A DNA stretch of 7,654 nucleotides from Fidelibacterota bacterium. GTDB lineage: Bacteria > Fidelibacterota > UBA2242. How positions within the stretch are numbered: position 1 is the stretch's first letter; the number at the start of each line of letters is the position of its first letter. Shown here piece after piece: positions 1-5,479 of this stretch. The notes beneath the pieces were generated by a model. That model was not told where the DNA came from. It did no database searches and saw only the letters and a list, made by a program, of their open reading frames with translations. The position numbers were made by a program, and so were the translations under genes. The DNA is taken from positions 1 through 7,654 of the forward strand of contig JAGLWX010000105.1 of NCBI GenBank assembly GCA_023133185.1, written 5' to 3'.

Positions 1-11
1 TCATTTTTTAC

Positions 12-41
12 TTGACATTATACCGAGAGGGGGACTATATT
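12..41 (+). promoter_or_regulatory. Predicted sigma70-type promoter of the operon
   Basis: A perfect -35 hexamer TTGACA lies at 12-17 and a -10 element TATATT (five of six consensus bases) at 36-41, separated by 18 bases. Transcription would start near 47-49, leaving a leader of about 60 bases before the lipoprotein start at 110. It is the only good promoter-like pair I noticed, and it sits in front of the first gene of a tightly packed gene set, which fits an operon promoter. The assignment rests on consensus matching only. The lineage is unknown, and some FCB bacteria use different promoter elements. Confidence 0.55.
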
Positions 42-60
42 TTTCTGAATGCAACGCCAT

Positions 61-87
61 AGTGTCATATGAAAAATTTAAGACACT
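61..87. repeat. Short inverted repeat in the leader
   Basis: AGTGTC at 61-66 is the exact reverse complement of GACACT at 82-87, with an AT-rich 15-base centre. It lies between the predicted promoter and the chosen start codon, so it could be an operator half-site pair or a weak leader hairpin. Six-base arms can occur by chance and the A/T centre would make a weak RNA stem, so the functional claim is tentative. Confidence 0.25.
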
Positions 88-95
88 CTATACCC

Positions 96-100
96 GAAGG
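96..100 (+). promoter_or_regulatory. Ribosome binding site deciding the lipoprotein start
   Basis: GAAGG lies nine bases upstream of ATG 110. Together with the lipoprotein signal peptide that begins exactly at this ATG, it favours 110 over the in-frame GTG at 62, which would put 16 polar residues ahead of the signal peptide. Confidence 0.55.
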
Positions 101-109
101 TGTGTGACC

Positions 110-1063
110 ATGAAAGTCAAAATATTTTTTGCGATTTTTCTTCTTTTTCCTTTCTTTTTAGGTTGTAGCCTCTTCCGCTCAAGCCCCGTGGAAGAAAGTG
201 AAACTGCGTCTCTTCAATCTGCTCAGCCGGCAGGTGAAACTCAACAGCAATCAACCGTTACAGAAGCATCGTTCCCCTCGACCCAGCGAGTGGCGAGCGC
301 TCCGACACGGGCAAGCAGCGCTGACCAGAATTATGTTGTTAACGAGTTGACATTTGAAGTAAAAAAACTGTCAGCCGAATTAAAACATGTGCGTGCGCAG
401 CTCCAGGATCTTCAGGCTAACAGCCAGATGTGGATGAATCCGCTGGCAATGTACGATAAGGAAATTATCACAGATAACGGCACGTCAATATTCGGTAAGA
501 TTATCTATCAGGATGATAACATTGTCAAAATCGAAACATTGATCGGATATCTTGTTTTGGAGAAAGCCAGTATCGTACGGGTCATCACTAACATTCCGGA
601 AGAACCGGTACAGAAATATATTCCCGCGGAATTAGCCAGCGATTTGAGACAGAGCGCTCAATATCCACAGGTGCCCCAAGCGCCTTATGTATCTAAAACC
701 ACTCAACCCGCACAGATGCCGGAGAGTGCGGCTAAAACACCAAACTGTGTGCTGCTTGGTAATATAAAAGAGCGCAAAGATCGATCCGGGAATACAGTGT
801 TTTCCGGTGAAGTAAAAAATATCGGAGCCCGACGGGCTGATTTTGTCAAAGTGAATTTCGTTTTCAGAAAAAACTGGAGCGGCGATACAAAAACACGTAC
901 TGCATTTGTGGAAGGAACATATTTTACTTTTGAAGATTCAGGAATAACCACTAACAATTCACTTTTACCCGGCGCCAGTGGAAATTTTGAGTTGATCATT
1001 CCAAAATCCTTCGGAACCTTCATCGGATATTCATATACTATCGAATGGGAGCAATATCAATAA
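110..1063 (+). CDS. Lipoprotein with SH3/LSm-like strand segment and FxLyD-like C-terminal domain
   Basis: A 317-residue predicted lipoprotein of unknown function. The N-terminus is a lipoprotein signal peptide: Lys2 and Lys4, a phenylalanine-rich hydrophobic stretch, and a lipobox Phe-Leu-Gly-Cys with the acylated cysteine at residue 19. Residues 25-72 are a Ser/Thr/Gln-rich tether. Residues 78-104 look like a short coiled coil. Residues 116-160 contain a strand-rich G-K-I-I ... V-K-I-E-T ... G-Y-L-V-L pattern like small SH3/LSm-type barrels. Residues 165-210 are a Pro/Gln-rich linker. Residues 213-314 resemble an FxLyD domain, a beta-sandwich found in exported proteins (G-E-V-K-N-I-G near 233-239, L-L-P-G near 285-288, N-F-E-L after it). 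No enzyme motif is visible. It is the first gene of the operon and its TAA stop overlaps the next ATG. A structural role in the outer membrane or periplasm is inferred. An in-frame GTG at 62 is a less likely start. Confidence 0.8.
   Translation: MKVKIFFAIFLLFPFFLGCSLFRSSPVEESETASLQSAQPAGETQQQSTVTEASFPSTQRVASAPTRASSADQNYVVNELTFEVKKLSAELKHVRAQLQDLQANSQMWMNPLAMYDKEIITDNGTSIFGKIIYQDDNIVKIETLIGYLVLEKASIVRVITNIPEEPVQKYIPAELASDLRQSAQYPQVPQAPYVSKTTQPAQMPESAAKTPNCVLLGNIKERKDRSGNTVFSGEVKNIGARRADFVKVNFVFRKNWSGDTKTRTAFVEGTYFTFEDSGITTNNSLLPGASGNFELIIPKSFGTFIGYSYTIEWEQYQ
1047..1051 (+). promoter_or_regulatory. Ribosome binding site deciding the start at 1063
   Basis: GGGAG lies 11 bases upstream of ATG 1063, inside the end of the lipoprotein gene. 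It overlaps the alternative in-frame ATG at 1045 and so cannot serve that start. With the TAATG stop/start overlap at 1061-1065, it supports translation of the second gene by coupling to the first. Confidence 0.5.
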
Positions 1064-1857
1064 TGATCCGAATCATCAGTCATTTAGCTATCATTATTTT
1101 GCTTTTGGCTATTGTCAGTTATTCCCAGACCGATACTACTCAAACTGATATATCTACGAAAAAAGCGGAATTGAATGAAAAAAATGTCGAGGTCCTGGAA
1201 TTACAATCCGATCTGAGTATCCATGACAACGAACTTCAGTACATACGTGATGAAATCGAAAAATTAAAGCAATATAATAAACACCTGGAAGATTCACTGC
1301 TTGCCAAACAAATCCAGATCGATTCTCTGAAAAACCAACAAAACCAGGTTGAAAACTTTAAGTTGATTGTAAATACTTTTAAAGATGATAAAGTTTTAAC
1401 ATCTGAGATAATGGAATCCATTAAAATCAGTGATGTCGTTGTCGAAGATACAGTTACTCAGCTAATTGATGTTGATGATAGCGATTTTCGGACACGCTAC
1501 AACGAAGCATTAAACCTGTATTTTGACCGGAATTACCAGGTGGGTATCGAGAAATTTTCCGAGTTGCTTAATATTAGTAATCAACATCAGCTATCGGATA
1601 ATTGTCAGTATTGGCTCGGTGAGTGTTATTACTCATTGGAAAAATATTCTGAGGCAATTAGTAAATTTAAGAAGGTTGGCTCGATTGGTGACGGAAATAA
1701 AGCAGATGCCGCCCTGTTTAAAATCGGGATGAGCTACCTGAAAATGGGAAAAAATACACTGGCGGTATCGTCATTTAAACAACTGGAGAACCAATTTCCG
1801 AAAAGCGATCTGCTCGGAAAAGCACAGCAATATTTAACAACACAAGAAAAATTTTGA
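1063..1857 (+). CDS. Exported coiled-coil/TPR protein, CpoB/YbgF-like
   Basis: A 264-residue predicted periplasmic scaffold. An N-terminal signal peptide (hydrophobic 8-19, probable cleavage near Ser21-Gln22) is followed by a long coiled coil at about 33-105 with regular leucine/isoleucine spacing. After an acidic linker (122-142) come three TPR-like helical hairpins at about 143-172, 180-208 and 214-247, including A-L-N-L-Y-F-D-R-N-Y and Y-W-L-G-E-C-Y-Y. The order signal peptide, coiled coil, C-terminal TPRs is that of CpoB/YbgF, which in other bacteria links Tol-Pal to cell-wall synthesis. No tolA, tolB or pal is present here, so a Tol role is not supported. Protein-protein contacts in the envelope motor complex are inferred from the neighbours. 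Its ATG overlaps the lipoprotein stop; the alternative ATG at 1045 adds six residues. Cys181 and Cys188 are its only cysteines. The next gene is probably a diverged paralogue. Confidence 0.8.
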   Translation: MIRIISHLAIIILLLAIVSYSQTDTTQTDISTKKAELNEKNVEVLELQSDLSIHDNELQYIRDEIEKLKQYNKHLEDSLLAKQIQIDSLKNQQNQVENFKLIVNTFKDDKVLTSEIMESIKISDVVVEDTVTQLIDVDDSDFRTRYNEALNLYFDRNYQVGIEKFSELLNISNQHQLSDNCQYWLGECYYSLEKYSEAISKFKKVGSIGDGNKADAALFKIGMSYLKMGKNTLAVSSFKQLENQFPKSDLLGKAQQYLTTQEKF

Positions 1858-1860
1858 TTT

Positions 1861-2607
1861 GTGAAAGTGTTCCGATTTGTAATTATGTTAGCCCTGCCAC
1901 TCGCAATAATATCACAGGAACTTGATACTGGTCGTGTGGAGAAAAAGAAAAGTTTTATGTACGATTTAGGAATACACATTGAGCCAGCGAGGGAGTCTGC
2001 TCCCCTTCACGGTATAGGCGTTGCTAACCTAAGTTTGATTCAGATCGTGAATCAGATGGACTCCCTCTCTTTGGCTTTCTCACAATATAAGCAGAAGACT
2101 GATGAAAAAATCCAGGAACTTATCCGCCGCAGTGATTCACTGGAACTTGAAAACCAGCGTTTGCAAAACCAGATCTTTTTATCTCCTTTCACGGCGCTTA
2201 CACCCCCTTTCAGAATATATTCGAAAAAAGAGGGAAAACGGTTTTTTCAGAAGGGGAATGACGCCTATTTTAATAAGAATTATAATGTAGCCGTGGATTA
2301 TTTATCTAAAGCCATTGCCAGTGAGCTATCTGGTGCCGTTGTTGGAGATGCCTATTATTGGATCGGAAATTGTTATATCCAACTGCATGATGAGTATCTG
2401 GCATTGGAATATCTGAAGAAGGTTATAGAGTATCCCTTGAGCGAAAAATTGGATGACGCTCTTTTTCTGGCAGCAGTAACATATCGAAAACTAGGTAACC
2501 GGAAAATGGCAATGATTTTTTTAAAACGTCTGATAAACAGGTATCCCGACGGACAACTTACCAAGTTGGCTGATCTGGAGCTTAAACGGCTGGAAACAAT
2601 GGATTGA
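1861..2607 (+). CDS. Second exported coiled-coil/TPR protein, probable paralogue of the preceding gene
   Basis: A 248-residue predicted periplasmic protein. Residues 1-19 form a signal peptide (Lys2, Arg5, then a hydrophobic core; probable cleavage near Ser18-Gln19). Residues 60-106 are a coiled coil. Three TPR-like hairpins follow at about 126-155, 163-192 and 197-230, with Y-Y-W-I-G-N-C-Y matching Y-W-L-G-E-C-Y-Y in the gene before it. The shared domain order and repeat phasing suggest an old tandem duplication. The GTG start lies three bases after the previous stop and in the same frame, and no convincing Shine-Dalgarno site precedes it, so expression may depend on coupled or re-initiating ribosomes. 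GTG is preferred because it gives the positively charged n-region of a signal peptide; the next ATG at 1885 would remove it. The specific function is unknown; a scaffold role is inferred. Confidence 0.78.
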   Translation: MKVFRFVIMLALPLAIISQELDTGRVEKKKSFMYDLGIHIEPARESAPLHGIGVANLSLIQIVNQMDSLSLAFSQYKQKTDEKIQELIRRSDSLELENQRLQNQIFLSPFTALTPPFRIYSKKEGKRFFQKGNDAYFNKNYNVAVDYLSKAIASELSGAVVGDAYYWIGNCYIQLHDEYLALEYLKKVIEYPLSEKLDDALFLAAVTYRKLGNRKMAMIFLKRLINRYPDGQLTKLADLELKRLETMD

Positions 2608-2629
2608 GACCAAAACGGAGTTTAGTTCG

Positions 2630-3970
2630 ATGATAAAACGCAGTTGTATCATATTTGCTTTAGTGGTAATAATTACTGCATCACTATCGGGACAGGTTAC
2701 CAGGGTTGCTTATACAAAACCAGGTTTCATGATGAAAATTCCTACCAGCAGTATTTATAGAACTCCATACGTTTTTCGGACAGGAATCAGCACTGATATA
2801 TATGGTTTTGTCGATACATTGATCACACGAGGCGTCTATTTCGAAACGGATTTATCTAATACATTCAAAATTGGATTAACATCAATTCAGGGAGTTGGAT
2901 TAAGTCCACCTGTGGAATTCGGGTTTCATTTTCAAAAACGACTTTTTGTGTATGGAGACATTAGTTTTTCGGCAGGAGTCCACGATCTTGTATTAAAACA
3001 GGGAACAAAGGAACTTAATATTGATACGAAGACCTTGTCGATTTTTGGTGTGATCAGTAATGAAAAACAATTTGCATCCAGTAATCTGTTTACTTATATG
3101 GGGTTTGGGACCGGTGGATTGGCAACCGGTTTCGGCGGAGATTCTACCACCAGCGCCGGCGTATTTGCGGGCATTATGTTGCATACGAATATTTTAGAAG
3201 ATCGTGGTGGTGTGGATTTTATCGCTGAATTTGACGGCGGCGGAGTTAATGCCGGCGTAAGAATTCCCTTTACAAAAGATTACAATCTGACGTTTGGTGT
3301 TAATAACCTTATTAAGCTATATAATTTCAGTTCTGAAGAATTTAATTCCAGCACGATGCTGGATTATCCGAGCATCAATATTGGATTGGATTTCAGAATT
3401 CCCCGCGTAAAACCGGAACATGCCAGGAGACGACGTTTAGAGGGAATGGTCGATAAAGAAACTCAGATGATTCTGGATATAGAAGAGCAATTCGCGGTAA
3501 AATTGGATTCTACTCTTAAAGCCGCCGATTACGAAATTGCCAAACTGAAAGATTCATTGAAGATTTATGAAGCCGAGGTAAAATATCTGACGAGTCAGGT
3601 GGCGCAGCTGCGTCAGAAAACAGCTGTTCTGGAAGACTCTGTTCGTTCGGCAAAACTCGCCAAACATGCCATGGAACAGAATATAAATCTGGCGTTGAAA
3701 CATTTGTCTCGATCACTACGATTTTTCTATGCTGGAGATTATCGTGAGGCGCTCCAGGAAGTCGAAGCCGCGATTGATCTGAATCCAAATCTGGCACTAG
3801 CCTATGCTCGGCGAGGATCAATTTATTATAAACTTGGTGATATTAATCGGGCGTCTATCAATTGGAACCTGGCATTGCGTATCGATCCTGAATATGACGA
3901 TGTGCGGAATATACTTCGCGCCCTGAATGAAAACCGGCTCAGAAGCGTTGGTTCAACTCGAAAAGAATAG
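2630..3970 (+). CDS. Predicted outer-membrane beta-barrel fused to periplasmic coiled coil and TPRs
   Basis: A 446-residue protein with three visible parts. A signal peptide covers residues 1-22 (cleavage near Ser20-Gly21-Gln22). Residues 23-258 are rich in alternating polar/hydrophobic strands, Gly and aromatic residues (for example around 96-118, 152-184 and 194-228), as in outer-membrane beta-barrels. The segment ends in a strand at 248-256, I-N-I-G-L-D-F-R-I. A basic stretch (262-270, several Arg) leads into a coiled coil at about 275-350. Two TPRs follow at about 352-384 and 386-420, with L-N-P-N near 384-387 and I-D-P-E near 418-421, the usual TPR-end motif. The barrel would sit in the outer membrane with coiled coil and TPRs in the periplasm. 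GGAG at 2617-2620, nine bases before the ATG, supports the start. I do not recognise a named family. An outer-membrane partner for the downstream motor genes is inferred from context. Confidence 0.75.
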   Translation: MIKRSCIIFALVVIITASLSGQVTRVAYTKPGFMMKIPTSSIYRTPYVFRTGISTDIYGFVDTLITRGVYFETDLSNTFKIGLTSIQGVGLSPPVEFGFHFQKRLFVYGDISFSAGVHDLVLKQGTKELNIDTKTLSIFGVISNEKQFASSNLFTYMGFGTGGLATGFGGDSTTSAGVFAGIMLHTNILEDRGGVDFIAEFDGGGVNAGVRIPFTKDYNLTFGVNNLIKLYNFSSEEFNSSTMLDYPSINIGLDFRIPRVKPEHARRRRLEGMVDKETQMILDIEEQFAVKLDSTLKAADYEIAKLKDSLKIYEAEVKYLTSQVAQLRQKTAVLEDSVRSAKLAKHAMEQNINLALKHLSRSLRFFYAGDYREALQEVEAAIDLNPNLALAYARRGSIYYKLGDINRASINWNLALRIDPEYDDVRNILRALNENRLRSVGSTRKE

Positions 3971-3981
3971 AGGAATAATCC

Positions 3982-4773
3982 ATGGATATAGCGAGTTTTA
4001 TAGGTATTATAGCCGGAACCGGTCTAATCGTTTTGGGAATTTATCAATTAACTCCCAACTTTATCGTATTTGTCAGTCTCCCCGCTTTATTAATTGTTGC
4101 GGGCGGCTCCTTTGCTGCGACTTTATTAAGTTTTTCAATGAGAGATATGTTCGGTTTGATTCGCTCAGTTGTCGTTATCTTTAAAAAACAGAAAGTCAGA
4201 ATGCCCGAAGAAGTTGATGGAATAGTAGAATTAGCGCCAATTGCCCGAAAGAGTATGCAGGAACTGGAAAAATCTTTGCCGAATGTCAATAACTTTTTCC
4301 TTCGGGATGGTCTTCAGATGGTGGTTGATGGTTACAACCCGAATGAAATTCGGGAAATATTGGAAACTCGAATTGAAAACAGGATTCTCCGTGAAAAAGG
4401 TGAAGCGAACGTTCTCAAAACAATGGGGAAATATTCACCGGCATTTGGAATGATCGGTACTTTGATTGGTTTGGTAGTTATGTTATATGGTATGGCGAAT
4501 ATCGCCGGTGGGGATGAAGACCCAATGAAGGTGCTTGGCGCCGGTATGGGAGCCGCGTTAATTACAACTTTTTACGGGACGATTCTTGCGAATCTGATAT
4601 TTAACCCCATGGCGGTAAAATTTGAAACCCGTATCGAAAAATCGAATACATTACAGATGATGCTGATTGAAGGAGTGCTTCTGATTCATGCCCGTAAACA
4701 CCCCTTAATCGTGAGAGAGAAATTAAACTCATTTTTAAGACCTCATGACTGGAAGAAGCCCGAGGAATCGTAA
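3982..4773 (+). CDS. motA: Flagellar-type stator protein MotA (PomA-like)
   Basis: A 263-residue MotA/PomA-family ion-channel stator subunit of the inner membrane, which with MotB converts ion flow into torque. Four membrane segments are visible at about 5-21, 28-50, 154-173 and 184-207, with a large cytoplasmic loop (51-153) and a short C-terminal tail, as in the family. The loop keeps A-R-K (Arg89, Lys90) and Leu95-Glu96, which line up with the charged PomA residues known to contact FliG. L-R-D-G-L-Q-M-V-V-D-G (107-117) is also typical. The family prolines are present at 153 (Y-S-P-A-F-G-M-I-G-T) and 209 (N-P). Thr160 and Thr195/196 match the threonines linked to sodium use in PomA, but this does not prove the ion. 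AGAGGA at 3969-3974, seven bases before the ATG, supports the start. The gene lies 11 bases after the barrel/TPR gene and three bases before motB. The length is normal. Confidence 0.95.
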   Translation: MDIASFIGIIAGTGLIVLGIYQLTPNFIVFVSLPALLIVAGGSFAATLLSFSMRDMFGLIRSVVVIFKKQKVRMPEEVDGIVELAPIARKSMQELEKSLPNVNNFFLRDGLQMVVDGYNPNEIREILETRIENRILREKGEANVLKTMGKYSPAFGMIGTLIGLVVMLYGMANIAGGDEDPMKVLGAGMGAALITTFYGTILANLIFNPMAVKFETRIEKSNTLQMMLIEGVLLIHARKHPLIVREKLNSFLRPHDWKKPEES

Positions 4774-4776
4774 AAT

Positions 4777-5463
4777 ATGGCTGAAGAAGTAGTAAAAAAG
4801 AGAAAGAAATTCGAAATTAAAGACGATGTCGATGAAGCAGAGCCGTGGCTACTCACTTACGGCGATTTGATGACACTGCTGATGACGTTCTTTGTATTGC
4901 TTTTTTCCATGTCCACCATTGATCCGGTTAAGTTGGAACAATTCAGCGATTCGATTGGCGATGCATTAGGTGGAAGGAAAAAGACTGAAAAATTCTCATT
5001 AGCAGAAATTTACAAAGAAGTGGCAAACGTAATTGAAGAAGAAAATTTAAAAGGCGTTGTGGAAGTGGAGACCAGTCCAAAGGGTGTTTCAATTATTCTT
5101 CCAAGCAATATTTCGTTTGCCTCAGGCAGCGCCAATCTTAACCCAAATATCTATCCCTTATTGAATAAATTTGAGTCGATGATGCAAAAATCCGTATTTC
5201 CTATCGCAATCGAAGGACATACGGATAATGAACCGATATCGTCACCGATGTTTCCATCAAACTGGGAATTGTCTTCTTCCAGAGCAGCGCAGGTTGTGCG
5301 TTTCTATATTGCAAGAGGCATTCCTGCTGACAGGTTTCAGGCAGTTGGGTTGTCTTACACGCGACCTAAAGCCAGGGGAGCGACCGTGGCGGAAGCCAAT
5401 GCTACATCTGAAAAACGGGCGACGAACCGGCGTGTTGAAATATATTTTCTGACAATGAGATAA
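4777..5463 (+). CDS. motB: Flagellar-type stator protein MotB (PomB-like) with OmpA peptidoglycan-binding domain
   Basis: A 228-residue MotB/PomB-family stator subunit. A lysine-rich cytoplasmic N-terminus (1-20) precedes the single membrane helix at about 23-46, which has T-Y-G-D-L-M-T-L-L-M and the ion-binding aspartate at residue 30. Residues 47-65 form a probable plug helix. The OmpA-like domain covers about 95-228 and looks intact: G-H-T-D-N-E-P (147-153), N-W-E-L-S-S-S-R-A (162-170) and R-A-T-N-R-R-V-E-I (214-222), including the Asp and Arg that bind peptidoglycan in this fold. The protein is shorter than the usual 255-310 residues because the linker between plug and wall-binding domain is short. 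It should anchor the stator to the cell wall. GAGGA at 4762-4766 lies ten bases before the ATG, inside the end of motA. The membrane helix and plug resemble Vibrio PomB more than E. coli MotB, from memory. Confidence 0.95.
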   Translation: MAEEVVKKRKKFEIKDDVDEAEPWLLTYGDLMTLLMTFFVLLFSMSTIDPVKLEQFSDSIGDALGGRKKTEKFSLAEIYKEVANVIEEENLKGVVEVETSPKGVSIILPSNISFASGSANLNPNIYPLLNKFESMMQKSVFPIAIEGHTDNEPISSPMFPSNWELSSSRAAQVVRFYIARGIPADRFQAVGLSYTRPKARGATVAEANATSEKRATNRRVEIYFLTMR

Positions 5464-5479
5464 TCAAGGAGTGTAGAGA

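Noticed and set aside
62..109. In-frame GTG at 62 as the start of the first gene
   Set aside because: It would add 16 polar residues before a well-formed lipoprotein signal peptide, and the SD-like GAAGG is placed for ATG 110.
1855..2607. TGA readthrough or recoding that fuses the two CpoB-like proteins
   Set aside because: The second protein begins with its own signal peptide, and all other genes end in ordinary stops; two separate proteins are the simpler reading.
1063..2607. Calling either TPR gene cpoB/ybgF with a Tol-Pal role
   Set aside because: Only the domain order is shared; no tol or pal genes are nearby and the context is a motor operon.
3982..5463. MotAB-like pair as part of a Zorya anti-phage system or a gliding GldL/GldM or AglRQS unit
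   Set aside because: No helicase, nuclease or other defence gene is present. MotB has the canonical stator helix and an intact OmpA domain, and a FliF-like gene and fliG follow directly, so a flagellar-type stator fits far better.
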